From the NCBI RefSeq assembly GCF_002952775.1, contig NZ_CP025066.1, positions 2,232,001 to 2,296,000 of the forward strand: 64,000 nt of DNA, given 5' to 3'. This DNA is from Halalkaliarchaeum desulfuricum. GTDB taxonomy: Archaea; Halobacteriota; Halobacteria; Halobacteriales; Haloferacaceae. The stretch's first letter is position 1; the number at the start of each line of letters is the position of its first letter. Positions 16,918 to 26,746 of this stretch are shown here, one piece after another. The translations under genes and the position numbers were made by a program. The notes beneath the pieces were generated by a model. It was not told the DNA's origin. It made no database searches and saw only the letters and a list, made by a program, of their open reading frames with translations.

Positions 16918-19038
16918 ATGACTAAGACAGAATTCGAAGCCACAGTCGAGTTCGACGACGGCAGCACCGCCGAACTGGAGATGGCTGCCGACAAATCATG
17001 GGATAGCTTCCTGAACTACTTCGGTGACGCCCAGCACGTTTACTGCGTCACGTACAGTCAGTCCCCCGCGTTCATCTACAAAATGTTTCAGAACCAGGAC
17101 CTCGCAGTAGATTCACTGGAGGTCATCGTCGGGGACAACCAGCACGACGACTACCGGCGCTCGCTGAAAAACACGAGCAACGCAAAGAAAATCGCCGCGC
17201 AACTGGAATCGCTGCGCCAAGACGGTGATCTGCTCATCCACACCGTCGATTCCGCCCGCGTCCTACTTCACACGAAACTCTACATCGTCGAGAACCAGGA
17301 CGGGTCACGTACACTCATTTGTGGGTCGGCGAACCTCTCCAAGCAGGCCTGGCAGGGGAGCAAGCAAACTAACGTCAACATCGCTTGGCGTACCGATGGA
17401 GACACGCCCGTTGACGAGTGGTTCGAACGGCTCTACGCGTTCCATAAGGAGTACGCGACGCCGTTCATGGAGGACCTCACCGAGGAGATCGAAGACGCCG
17501 AAACGGCAGAAGAAGAGGCGAAGATCTACGATATTTGGCTGGGTGGCGACGAGTTCAGTGACGACCCGGTCGCCGAGCTGAACGCCCGGCTCGACGAAGC
17601 AGTTGACGATGACCAGGTCAATACGTACAACGTCGTCACCGACGCCGAAGAGGCAGAGAAAGCGGTATTCGCCGCTGAAGAGACGGATACTGATCCGACC
17701 GAGATCAGCCCGGACAAGCGAGTCCGCCTCTCTCCACAGGGACTCGAAGACGCGATCTCGAATCTCGACGACACACTATCTGCCAATAACATTCGGATCA
17801 ACGACGGCGAAATCGTAGCGACACCCGCCGGTATCGCGCGGTACAAAGAAACCTTCACCGGGTATCCAGACCTCAACGTCGATAGAGACGACAAACAGGT
17901 CGGATTGCGGGTTGACGACTCCGTTCTAGAACTCACGGCACCACTACCGGATGACCCGCAGGGAGTCGCTGACGCACTCGACCTGATCGAGCAGTACATC
18001 GAAACTGTCGGCGAGTTCGGCGAAACGCGAACGCCAAAGGAGACACGGGCGCACTTCTACGAGGGGATTATTTACTTCTGCTGGGCTCCGTTCGCTAACT
18101 ACTGTGCCCATCACTACGCCGAATACGAGTCCGCAGAGCTGGATAAGGACCTCCCGTTCCTGTTTCTCCACGGTGACAACGACAGCGGGAAAGGCATGTT
18201 CCTGCGGTTCGGAACGCGGCTCATTTCGAACGGGTACGTACAGGAGGTCACGACCGGGGACGACTTCGTCAAAAACAACATTGAGCGCGCTCGTGCGTCG
18301 GACACTGTTTTCCCGTACATCGTTGACGACGTGGCGAAGTCGAAAATCGACCGGGACATCATCAAGTCGTACTGGGAGGGGAAGTGGGACGGGTCCATCC
18401 AGATGCCGACGTTCATTTTCTCCTCGAACGACTCCACGAAGCCGAAATCCGAACTCCGCACTCGGATGAAGACGCTGGATTTCAACGTCAACTTCTCCGA
18501 ACTGAAGAAGGACGAACGCGAAGCAGCCGCGCAGATCGCGGGGCAAGCAGACAGTTGTAACCTGTTCCCGTGGTTCGCCCATCTGTTCTTACAGCGGGAT
18601 ATCTCGCTTCCAGACCAGTCGGATCGGCTCGCGGATGCTCGGGACGTGTTCGCGGAGTTGTACGCGTACGCCGGGAAGGAACCGCCGGAGTACGTGCCGC
18701 TGGAGACACCCGCCGAGCAGGAGCACGATCCGGGGCGTCGAAAGTGGATCAGTGCCTTATCCGACGGGCTGTGTGAACTCGATTTCAAGGACGACGGGCG
18801 GATTGTTGCTGATTTCTCAGCGAATCTGGATCAGCAGCAATGCTGGGAGTTCCAGAAGGCCACACCAGCCCATATCCGAGCCAATATTTACGGGCCGGCG
18901 GTACAGTTTGAAAGCGCGAACAGGTTCCAAGATTGGATTGATGAGTCCGGTATCATCGAAGCTGCACGACGCGATACCGAGACAGCCGCTGACAACACTG
19001 GTGTTCTGTCTCGGGTTACGCGGCTCGTCCGAGGGTAA
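16918..19038 (+). CDS. PLD-family nuclease fused to P-loop NTPase
   Basis: A 706-residue two-domain protein. Residues about 30-190 form one PLD repeat with H118-x-K120 and GSANLS at 136-141; the acidic position of the HKD motif is Glu125 rather than Asp. One-repeat PLD nucleases work as dimers. Residues about 405-560 form an NTPase: Walker A-like GDNDSGKGM near 419-427, Walker B in YIVDDVA, a sensor in FIFSSND and an Arg-rich stretch after it, resembling SF3/AAA+ proteins. An acidic linker joins them. It may be an ATP-driven DNA nuclease serving the Argonaute. It sits 5 bases before the next gene. Confidence 0.82.
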   Translation: MTKTEFEATVEFDDGSTAELEMAADKSWDSFLNYFGDAQHVYCVTYSQSPAFIYKMFQNQDLAVDSLEVIVGDNQHDDYRRSLKNTSNAKKIAAQLESLRQDGDLLIHTVDSARVLLHTKLYIVENQDGSRTLICGSANLSKQAWQGSKQTNVNIAWRTDGDTPVDEWFERLYAFHKEYATPFMEDLTEEIEDAETAEEEAKIYDIWLGGDEFSDDPVAELNARLDEAVDDDQVNTYNVVTDAEEAEKAVFAAEETDTDPTEISPDKRVRLSPQGLEDAISNLDDTLSANNIRINDGEIVATPAGIARYKETFTGYPDLNVDRDDKQVGLRVDDSVLELTAPLPDDPQGVADALDLIEQYIETVGEFGETRTPKETRAHFYEGIIYFCWAPFANYCAHHYAEYESAELDKDLPFLFLHGDNDSGKGMFLRFGTRLISNGYVQEVTTGDDFVKNNIERARASDTVFPYIVDDVAKSKIDRDIIKSYWEGKWDGSIQMPTFIFSSNDSTKPKSELRTRMKTLDFNVNFSELKKDEREAAAQIAGQADSCNLFPWFAHLFLQRDISLPDQSDRLADARDVFAELYAYAGKEPPEYVPLETPAEQEHDPGRRKWISALSDGLCELDFKDDGRIVADFSANLDQQQCWEFQKATPAHIRANIYGPAVQFESANRFQDWIDESGIIEAARRDTETAADNTGVLSRVTRLVRG

Positions 19039-19043
19039 TAGAC

Positions 19044-21101
19044 ATGTCTGATCACTCATCTCACCGGCGGTTCGACGGGACGTTAGTCACGGTACCGTTC
19101 GGTGCCGAGAACGTCGAACGGACAGCACGAGACGAATACCGGATGCTCCTCGACGAGTACGATTCTGAGGACGTGCTCGTCATCACGGGTGCGCCGACGA
19201 GTACGGACACGTTTCGGGAGACGATAGGTGAGGAACTGCCGGGCGCAGCGATCCCGTACGTGACGTCGCCGGTGGTGCACGCAACCGATGTCCTCAACCA
19301 GACTGATGACCGCGTCATTCTCTCTGATGCGCTGCGGCGTGAACTCCTCCATCGATTCCTGGCAGACTACGAATGGGAAACCGAATACCTCCAACGGGCG
19401 TCTGAACAGCCGTCGTTCATCGAGGACGTAGACGCTGTGATGAGTACGATCACCTGGCAGGTGGTCACGCCTGATGAAACCCCGGAACTCTGTGACATCG
19501 CGGCTGCGCTCGACGCGTTTCACGAGTGGCTCGCCGAGCACGATCATATGGAGCGCGGGCAACTCATCTCGGAAGCGCTCGATGTCCTCACCGGGGAAGC
19601 CCGCGATGACGTCGTCGATTTCGATACGGTGCTTGCAGTCGAGTTTGAGGAATTCTTCCCGCTTGACCGCGCGTATCTCGACGCACTCGCTGGAGACTGC
19701 GATCTCGTCTGTGTCGCTGAAGAGAACGCGAGTGTGCGCCGTTCGTGGGTCGAGACAGGGCCGGTCACGGACTACGTCTCGTTCAGCGAGTCCCGACGTG
19801 GTGCGTCGGGGCCACCGTCGACGCGACCAGCTGCGACGGCAGCCTATTTCGCCGAAGCAACGGTTCCGGAGGATCCGGGAGTCGGGTCGGTCTCCGTTCT
19901 CGCTACGGACTCTAGCGACGAACAACTCGCCGAGATTGCGAACGAAATCGAGGAGCTCGTCGCGCAGCCGGACTGGAGTTACGACGATATCGCGGTCGCC
20001 ACGAAGCAAAGCGGCAGCACTGTTACGGACATTATCGAAGCGTTCGAAGGCACCGGGATTCCAACGGAATCGACAACCGTCACCGGGTTCGGTGACGATC
20101 CAGCGATCCGGGTAATCCTCGCGGCGGTTCGGTATCTCGCCGCCGATGGAGATAATGTACCCGACCACGGTCCGGAGCTCGATACAGAGCGCTTGGACCG
20201 TGTCAGTGAGATGGATAGCCTCGAAGACGGGATTCGCTGGTGGACGACGGACTCCGGGTTGAAAGAGCGGATCGCGGAGCGGGCGGCTCCGTTGGATGCG
20301 CGGGCGCAGTTCGGGAACGTCAAGCGAGCGTTCCGGATGGCCGAGTTCGTCGAAGAGACCGAGTTCGTGGATGCGACGTGGGAGTCTTTCAAGGAGATGC
20401 TCGAACGCGCTCACGAGTACGCATCGCAGCAGAATCAGACGAGTGCGACGGATCTAGACGGCGGCGTCCGCGTCGATCACTTGCAAGCGGTTAAGAACGA
20501 GTCCTTCCGCGCGGTGTTTCTCGTGAATCTCGTCGACAGTGAGTACCCAGGTGACCCGCTTCTGACACGGTTGTTCCCGAGTGAGCGAGTCGCGTCGATG
20601 CCGGACTACCCTGGTGTGACGGAACTCGATGGAGCGGATGTGGATGCGACGTTCCCGACTGAATCGACGGCATCCGGGCGAGCGTTCACACGGTACCACA
20701 CGGAGCACGCACGGCGAGGCCTGGCTATCGGCGCAGAGACAGCGACAGAGCGGCTGTACTGCTGTCTCTACGAGTACAAAGACACGGCGCTTGAAGAGCG
20801 GGCGCAGGCATCACGGTTCCTGACCGCGGCGTACGACGATCTGTCGTGGGTCACCGAAGCCGCCGACCCACACATCACCAGTGAGCAGGCGGCGGAAGAC
20901 TATCTTCTGTCGCGGGTTGATGACGCGCTCGCGGAGGTGCGGCGCGCGAACAGCCAGGACGTGACAGTGTCACTTGACGAAGTAGAAGCTGAACTCGGGG
21001 AGATTCAGGACGTACTCGATAAAAGCGGGGCGCGTGGGGAGGAGCTTCGCAAGGCGTTGCGTGCGCGTGTCGAGTTTGCCAACGGGGAGGTGCAGCGATG
21101 A
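19044..21101 (+). CDS. AddB/RecC-like degenerate UvrD-family protein
   Basis: A 685-residue protein that resembles a UvrD-type helicase which has lost its ATPase. There is no Walker A motif in the N-terminal region. VLAVEFEEFFPLDRAYLDAL occupies the position of the Walker B/DEXX region, and VRVDHLQAVKNESFRAVFLVNL followed by DSEYPGDPL matches helicase motif V as it appears in AddB/RecC subunits. No C-terminal nuclease is attached; the next gene supplies one. I infer a scaffold subunit of an AddAB-like complex. It overlaps the next gene by 4 bases. Confidence 0.72.
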   Translation: MSDHSSHRRFDGTLVTVPFGAENVERTARDEYRMLLDEYDSEDVLVITGAPTSTDTFRETIGEELPGAAIPYVTSPVVHATDVLNQTDDRVILSDALRRELLHRFLADYEWETEYLQRASEQPSFIEDVDAVMSTITWQVVTPDETPELCDIAAALDAFHEWLAEHDHMERGQLISEALDVLTGEARDDVVDFDTVLAVEFEEFFPLDRAYLDALAGDCDLVCVAEENASVRRSWVETGPVTDYVSFSESRRGASGPPSTRPAATAAYFAEATVPEDPGVGSVSVLATDSSDEQLAEIANEIEELVAQPDWSYDDIAVATKQSGSTVTDIIEAFEGTGIPTESTTVTGFGDDPAIRVILAAVRYLAADGDNVPDHGPELDTERLDRVSEMDSLEDGIRWWTTDSGLKERIAERAAPLDARAQFGNVKRAFRMAEFVEETEFVDATWESFKEMLERAHEYASQQNQTSATDLDGGVRVDHLQAVKNESFRAVFLVNLVDSEYPGDPLLTRLFPSERVASMPDYPGVTELDGADVDATFPTESTASGRAFTRYHTEHARRGLAIGAETATERLYCCLYEYKDTALEERAQASRFLTAAYDDLSWVTEAADPHITSEQAAEDYLLSRVDDALAEVRRANSQDVTVSLDEVEAELGEIQDVLDKSGARGEELRKALRARVEFANGEVQR

Positions 21102-22003
21102 GTTCTGAATCGCTCTCCCCGTCGCGGCTGGCAAATTACGCCACGTGTCCGCGACTGTACGATTACAGGTACGTCCAGGATGTGAACACGCCGGACAGGA
21201 CAGAACTCTACCTCAATCAGGGAACGATCTATCACGAGACCATCGAGGACGTGTGTGATGCGACCGAGCGTGACGATGCTGCAGAGACAATTCACGACCG
21301 CGCGATGGATATCTTCGCGGCGAAGTGGGCGGAACACAGCAACTCGGACGACTACGAATCTGACGCCCATCAGGAATACCAGCGGCGTGAGAACCGGGCT
21401 GCCGTCGAGTCGTTCTTCGACCCGGATGGCGGTGACGGCATCGAGCACGCACGTCACTCGGTCGCCACGGAGTGCTGGGTGGAATGCGAACGCGATGGCC
21501 GCGGCCTCCACGGGAAAGCTGACAACGTCATTCGGACGGACGAAGGACTGCACATCTTCGATTACAAGCGGAACACGCGCGGTGTCCTTTCTTCCAGGAC
21601 AGCCGAGTATCTCGGCGAGCACCGCGACGGTGAGGCGCACGAGCCAAAGCGTGTGCGAAACGCGTTCCAGACGGCGACCTACATTGAGGGCGTGAAGAAC
21701 GAACCGTTCTACGAGGGCGGGATGACGGTTCGGTTCAGTTTCTACGGCCTGCTCAACAGCACGTCGTTCGAGAGCACACCAACCGGGTACGAGGTGTCTG
21801 CCCGTGGCTATCCACGAGAAACCACGGACATCTACGCGGAGCACCACGACACGATCTGGGCGCTCATCCGCGCCGCGCACGACGGCATCACGGGAGAAGC
21901 CTACGAGCCGGAGCCGTTCGACCTCATCAACGAGGAGGCGTGCCCGGACTGTGACTATCGAGAGATGTGTGCTGACCGCCTGTCGACGGAGGTGCGACGA
22001 TGA
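21098..22003 (+). CDS. Cas4/AddB-type Fe-S PD-(D/E)XK nuclease
   Basis: A 301-residue nuclease of the RecB/Cas4 group. Motif I contains H46, motif II is D142 (GKADNV), and motif III is D155-Y-K157 (FDYKRN). Four Cys, C17 near the N-terminus and C282, C285 and C291 at the C-terminus, match the 4Fe-4S cluster of AddB and Cas4. In AddB this domain is the C-terminal part of the helicase-like subunit; here it is encoded separately, directly after the AddB-like protein. Its ATGA overlaps on both sides indicate translational coupling within a complex. Polarity of cutting cannot be told. Confidence 0.88.
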   Translation: MSSESLSPSRLANYATCPRLYDYRYVQDVNTPDRTELYLNQGTIYHETIEDVCDATERDDAAETIHDRAMDIFAAKWAEHSNSDDYESDAHQEYQRRENRAAVESFFDPDGGDGIEHARHSVATECWVECERDGRGLHGKADNVIRTDEGLHIFDYKRNTRGVLSSRTAEYLGEHRDGEAHEPKRVRNAFQTATYIEGVKNEPFYEGGMTVRFSFYGLLNSTSFESTPTGYEVSARGYPRETTDIYAEHHDTIWALIRAAHDGITGEAYEPEPFDLINEEACPDCDYREMCADRLSTEVRR

Positions 22004-25000
22004 GCAACGATACTGACGAGTACCCCTCGTGGTTCCCCGTTCCGGAAGAAGACGTTTCCCCGGAGCCCCAACAGCAGAGGATCATCAACTCCGACGCCTA
22101 CCCGATGCGTGTACTCGCCGGGGCAGGGACCGGGAAGACCTTCACGATGGTGCGGAAGATCGAGCACCTCATCGACGAGGAGGACGTGTCTCCGGATCGA
22201 ATTCTCGCGTTGACGTTCACGAACAACGCCGCGAACTCGATGCAGGAGAAACTCAACGCAAAACTCGGAGTTGCTGGGTACGACATCGACGCGTACACGT
22301 ATCACTCGATTTGTAACGAGATTCTCTCTGACTACGCCTACGAAGCCGGCCTTGACCCCGACTTCGAGGTTGCCACGGACGCCGAGAAGTACGCCATCGT
22401 GCTGGACGTGCTTGACGAGATCGAGTACCGGGCAGTCAAACCGAACGTGTACGGAGATAACGGGTACGCGTCCGGAGCGGCATCGAAACTCCTCAATTTC
22501 ATCGGGTCGATGAAACGAAACGGCATCACGCCCGAAGACATCGACGAATTCCTCGGTCCTGCTGCCCGCGTCTACGAACTCGTCGACGTTCGGGAGCGAA
22601 TCGAGGCGATTGCCAGCGACCACCTGGGTGGCCGTTCGGTTTCGAGCGTGCTGGACTCGCTCCCAGATGCACGCGCAGAGCTCGTTACGGAACGTGACGC
22701 GCTAGGGAGGGACGGCATGGAAGCTAGCGTGCGCGATTTCCTCGACCGACTCGTTGACCTCTGTGAGGCGCTGGAAGCCGCGTTCGAGGCCCATGAAGCG
22801 GGCGAGCGAGAACTACCAGACAACGCGTATAAACTCCCGAAATACATGCTCGGCGGGTACGCAAGCGGCGCGCCGACAGGGATTCCAGGGAACCTCGATC
22901 TTGAACTCACAGATCACCTCGATTCGTTCCTCTCTGACTGTCTCACTGCCCGTGACCTGACGGCAGGGTATGCGGCGTACGAGCGAGAACTCGACGAGCG
23001 GAATCTCATCGACTTCGACGGCCTGGTCGTCGAGACAGCTGCACTGATGGATTCGCCGGTCGGTGAGGAAATCGCCGACCGGTGGGACTACGTGTTCTGT
23101 GACGAGTTCCAGGACACGGACCGCCTCCAGTTCGACCTCGTTACGTCACTCGTCACGGACGACAACCTGTTCGTCGTCGGTGACGACGACCAGGCGATCT
23201 ACGAGTGGCGCGGCGCACACGTCGCCAACATCACCGACGAACTCGACCGAGCATTCACGGCACTCACTGACGAACCGCTGGAGGAGAACTTCCGCTCCCG
23301 ACAACCGATCCTCGATCTGGCGAACGAGGCGATTCAGAAACTCGACCACCGCGAACGACACAAGACACTGAAACGCGTCGACGAACCCGCGTATGACGGG
23401 GACAGTGTCGCTACCGTCGAACTCCAAGACGAGGACGACGCAGACGGCGCGGCCCAACTTCGTACCGTCGTCCAGAATCTATTGAGCGGTGCAGCAGAAA
23501 ACCTCGACGAGGCGTACGATCCAGGTGACATCGCCCTCCTCGTCCGGAAAAACGACCACGCGACACCCGTCATTGAGGAATTCGACGATGCTGGCATCCC
23601 GTACCAAGTTGCTGGCAATTTGGCCACCGAATCAGTCGGCGTCAGGACTGTCACCGCCTATCTGAAAGCGCTCGCTCGACCCGAAGACGAGGTGAGTTGG
23701 AATCGCGTCCTCCTGATGCGGTACCGGCTCTGTGACGCAGACCTCCGCACGCTCAACGTCGGCGACGACCCGCTCGTCGACACGCTCCGTACCACACCGC
23801 TCGACGAGTTTGAGGAACCCGACCGCGTCGCAGAAGCCCGTGAGCACGCCACGGAACTGCTCAACCTCCGTGACTCGGCATCACTCAGTCACCTGTACCG
23901 CGAACTCACGGATCTCACGAACATCGAGTGGTATCTCAGCGAGCAGGAGCGCCGCGATCTCACCCAGCTTGAGAACGTCATCGAACAGTACGGGGACAGT
24001 GCCGTCCAACCACCGCTCACCCCGGAGTTCATCGACTCGCTCGAACACTACGACTCCCTGTTCGACGAAAGTGGCACCACACCCACGAGCCAACCGGACG
24101 TCGCAGACGACGCGGTCAACGTGATGACCATCCACAAGAGCAAGGGGCTGGACTTCCCCGTCGCCCTCATCCCGCAAGTTACTGCCGACGAGTGGGCACC
24201 GAGCTCACGCACGTACGACGCGCTCGAAACGGGACTCTCGGACGGTGCAGACGCGGCGTTCGCCGAGGACTTTGTTGAGCGTGATTCCCGTGAGACACGC
24301 CGTGTATTCCACGTCGGGATTACACGCGCCGAAGACATCCTCGTCCTACAGGGTGGAAGCGAGGAAGATGACGACGCGGACTTACATCCGGTTTCAGAGA
24401 CGGTCGACGAGATTCTGCCACCCCGAATCCCGTGGCAGGCAGAGCGAGGACAGCTCCCACTCTGGGACGACGTTCAGGAGTGTCTCCTGGACAAGGCAGT
24501 AGACTGGACCAACACGCTGGCCAGCGAGACTGTCGGAAACATCGGCGGTGCCGTCACTCACGATGGGGAAGATCTCAGCGTTGAGGCTGCGCGCGACCGC
24601 GTGCTAACCCTTGCTACGGCCACCCTTGACGGGAGTCTCTCACCGAGAACCGAGCGGGAGATCCTTCGGGTTGCGTCGCTGACTGGCCCGGCGACTCATT
24701 CACCATCGCTCTCTCACAGCTACACGTCGTTAGCGGCCTACGAGGAGTGCCCACGGAATCACTACTTGGAGTACGTCGTCAACGCCTTCTCCGATTACCA
24801 GGAGACCACGAGTGGTCCCGGGGGTGGTGTGTCACAACGCGAAATTGGATTACTGTTTCACGACACCGCAGAGCAAGCCGCGAATCAAGAGATAGAACAC
24901 CGTGAGGAGTGGTACGAGATCTGCGAGCGACTCGCCAGCCAGCGTCGCGCCGAGGACGCGCTCCCGGCGGCGAAACAGTGCATCGACCGGTACTTCGAGT

Positions 25001-25452
25001 TAGCGCTCTCCAGTTACGAAGTCGTCGACGCAGAACGGAAATTCGAACTCGATATTAATGGGCACGAGCTCGTCGGCTACATCGACGCAGTCTACCGAAC
25101 ACCGGACGACGAGCTCCTCGTCATCGATTACAAAGCAACGGAGCGCCACCGTGACCTGCAAGACGACAAGCAACTGCCGATCTATCTATTAGCGTGCCGC
25201 GACCTGTACGACGAGCCAGTGGCACGCGCGGGATACGCTTATGTCGGAGAAATTGGCCCGAAGATCGAGTCCCGACCGTTCAGCGACGCTGAGCTAGAAA
25301 CAGTCAGAAACGATGTAACGGAGGCAATGGACCGCATTGCTGAGTTCTCATTCAGTCGGTACAGTGCTGGCGACCACTGTCAGTGGTGTCAACACAACCA
25401 ACTGCCTTGTGCACCGGACTCGTTCACCGTCGGGCCTGGATTCGAAGAGTAG
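22000..25452 (+). CDS. AddA-like UvrD helicase with C-terminal Fe-S nuclease
   Basis: An 1150-residue SF1A helicase-nuclease. Walker A is GAGTGKT at 41-47, motif II is DEFQD near 368, motif III is GDDDQAIYEWRG, motif IV is ENFRSRQPI, motif V is TIHKSKGLDFPVALI and motif VI is HVGITRAED. The C-terminal 240 residues form a PD-(D/E)XK nuclease with D1029, D1043 and K1045, and Cys at 917, 1127, 1130 and 1137 that would bind 4Fe-4S. AddA of bacteria has a nuclease but no such Cys set, so this tail is closer to the AddB/Cas4 type. It closes the Argonaute cluster and should unwind and trim DNA ends. Confidence 0.92.
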   Translation: MSNDTDEYPSWFPVPEEDVSPEPQQQRIINSDAYPMRVLAGAGTGKTFTMVRKIEHLIDEEDVSPDRILALTFTNNAANSMQEKLNAKLGVAGYDIDAYTYHSICNEILSDYAYEAGLDPDFEVATDAEKYAIVLDVLDEIEYRAVKPNVYGDNGYASGAASKLLNFIGSMKRNGITPEDIDEFLGPAARVYELVDVRERIEAIASDHLGGRSVSSVLDSLPDARAELVTERDALGRDGMEASVRDFLDRLVDLCEALEAAFEAHEAGERELPDNAYKLPKYMLGGYASGAPTGIPGNLDLELTDHLDSFLSDCLTARDLTAGYAAYERELDERNLIDFDGLVVETAALMDSPVGEEIADRWDYVFCDEFQDTDRLQFDLVTSLVTDDNLFVVGDDDQAIYEWRGAHVANITDELDRAFTALTDEPLEENFRSRQPILDLANEAIQKLDHRERHKTLKRVDEPAYDGDSVATVELQDEDDADGAAQLRTVVQNLLSGAAENLDEAYDPGDIALLVRKNDHATPVIEEFDDAGIPYQVAGNLATESVGVRTVTAYLKALARPEDEVSWNRVLLMRYRLCDADLRTLNVGDDPLVDTLRTTPLDEFEEPDRVAEAREHATELLNLRDSASLSHLYRELTDLTNIEWYLSEQERRDLTQLENVIEQYGDSAVQPPLTPEFIDSLEHYDSLFDESGTTPTSQPDVADDAVNVMTIHKSKGLDFPVALIPQVTADEWAPSSRTYDALETGLSDGADAAFAEDFVERDSRETRRVFHVGITRAEDILVLQGGSEEDDDADLHPVSETVDEILPPRIPWQAERGQLPLWDDVQECLLDKAVDWTNTLASETVGNIGGAVTHDGEDLSVEAARDRVLTLATATLDGSLSPRTEREILRVASLTGPATHSPSLSHSYTSLAAYEECPRNHYLEYVVNAFSDYQETTSGPGGGVSQREIGLLFHDTAEQAANQEIEHREEWYEICERLASQRRAEDALPAAKQCIDRYFELALSSYEVVDAERKFELDINGHELVGYIDAVYRTPDDELLVIDYKATERHRDLQDDKQLPIYLLACRDLYDEPVARAGYAYVGEIGPKIESRPFSDAELETVRNDVTEAMDRIAEFSFSRYSAGDHCQWCQHNQLPCAPDSFTVGPGFEE

Positions 25453-25770
25453 TTCACTCCCCGTGGGGATGGAGCCAAGATCAGTACCGACTTTACGAAG
25501 GATTCAGCGATACTTGAGGTGGTAGCAGTCGGCCTAGACGCCTTCCCCCGCTAAAGTTCGGGGTCGGACGGCCTAAGACAGTTTTTGCGAGTTGTGCACA
25601 GATCCGTTTGAAGCGGGTGATCTGGGCTGACATTACTAACACCACCGCTTCGTTCCTGTCAAAGACGCATCTCAATTCTGGTTATCGCTATTAGGGTTCA
25701 CTCTGGCTGTTCCTGTTTCAGGTTAGCAATACACATTTAACCGCAGGGGGTTGAGTTTTATCCAGGGGAA
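25453..25770. other. Intergenic with short GC hairpin
   Basis: No gene is supported. A short stem, ccccg/cgggg with an 8-base loop near 25547-25565, could be a terminator remnant or the end of an IS200/IS605-type element; no transposase fragment is recognised nearby. It separates the Argonaute cluster from the HNH gene. Confidence 0.35.
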
Positions 25771-26406
25771 ATGGCTGATCGTTACCCCGACGATTGGAAC
25801 AGGCGCCGACGAGAAGTGTATCGCAGAGACGGATATCGCTGTCAGAATTGTGGCGCGCGAGGCGGTCGGATCGGCAATACGGAGCTTCATGCCCATCATA
25901 TTGTCCCGATAAGCCAGGGCGGCCGACACAAGAAAACGAATTTGGTGACGGTCTGTAAAGCGTGTCACAACGCCATTCACGGAGAGGGAATCGCTCCGGT
26001 TTCATTCCATGCCGGGGATTTCTCCGATCGAGTAACGAACGCCATCGAACGGTACTATCGAACTGACGACCACGAGGATGGATACGTTCGCCTCGGAAAA
26101 TCCGACAACACAAAAGATGAGGCCCAGCGTCAGGTTGATCGTGGTCGGAACGAGGAATACGGTGGCTGCCCGAACTGTGGGTCATTCACACTAACCGTCA
26201 GTTGGGTAGGGTTGAAACCAGGATCAAAAGTCAAGCTCGTCGAGTGCGAATCGTGTTCGACGCAATACGACGAGTCGATCGAAACCCAAGACGGAACCAC
26301 AAACCGGACGCTGCACGAAATCGATGACCCGTCGGACTCGGAACCCGCCAGATCCGCATTTCTCGAAGAGTTAAAAACTCAGATCCGGTTGCTGTTGAAC
26401 CGATAA
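25771..26406 (+). CDS. HNH endonuclease with zinc ribbon
   Basis: A 211-residue protein. The N-terminal half is an HNH nuclease: CxxC zinc pair (CQNCGARGG), the LHAHHIVPISQGG core with catalytic His, an Asn in KKTNLVTVC, and the CKACHNAIHG zinc loop. The C-terminal half has CPNCGS and CESCST pairs, a likely zinc ribbon for nucleic-acid binding. HNH proteins of this size occur as restriction or homing-type nucleases and as defence effectors. It has its own spacer after the Argonaute cluster, so membership in that system is doubtful. Confidence 0.82.
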   Translation: MADRYPDDWNRRRREVYRRDGYRCQNCGARGGRIGNTELHAHHIVPISQGGRHKKTNLVTVCKACHNAIHGEGIAPVSFHAGDFSDRVTNAIERYYRTDDHEDGYVRLGKSDNTKDEAQRQVDRGRNEEYGGCPNCGSFTLTVSWVGLKPGSKVKLVECESCSTQYDESIETQDGTTNRTLHEIDDPSDSEPARSAFLEELKTQIRLLLNR

Positions 26407-26746
26407 CTGGGGCCTTTCACGAACACCGGCGAGGGGTGGCGACGCGAAGAGTCAACCACCACGATATACCATTCATACTGCCCGCCGCCAGCGACCAAAT
26501 GAGACGACCGTGTTTCAATCACGCGACCACAGCAGTGGGTGGGGACGCTCGTGCTTTTAGATCGGTGATCATGACATTCTGGGCAGAAATAGCCAGTGGC
26601 GCCGGTTCGACTGGTACTTAGCGGCGTGTTTCAACACGACCAGATTGTCTGTTTGAACAACAGTACCGGTGAATTCGGCTTTGTTGAGATCACTTGAACT
26701 AACTGAGGTTATTTCCCGACTTTGTGGTGCTGAAACTGATATGTAG
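26407..26746. other. Intergenic; no supported gene
   Basis: A minus-strand frame here (26569-26799) overlaps the next gene's end and shows no family match. The stretch contains one copy of a 28-base imperfect direct repeat. Base composition shifts from GC-rich to AT-rich toward 26700. Confidence 0.4.
26628..26655 (+). repeat. 28-base imperfect direct repeat, copy 1
   Basis: Begins gtttcaacacgac and matches the copy at 31625-31652 at about 23 of 28 positions. The first 13 bases are identical. The two copies bracket a 5-kb block with the SWIM-HNH gene, the HerA relic and the UvrD helicase. Confidence 0.5.
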
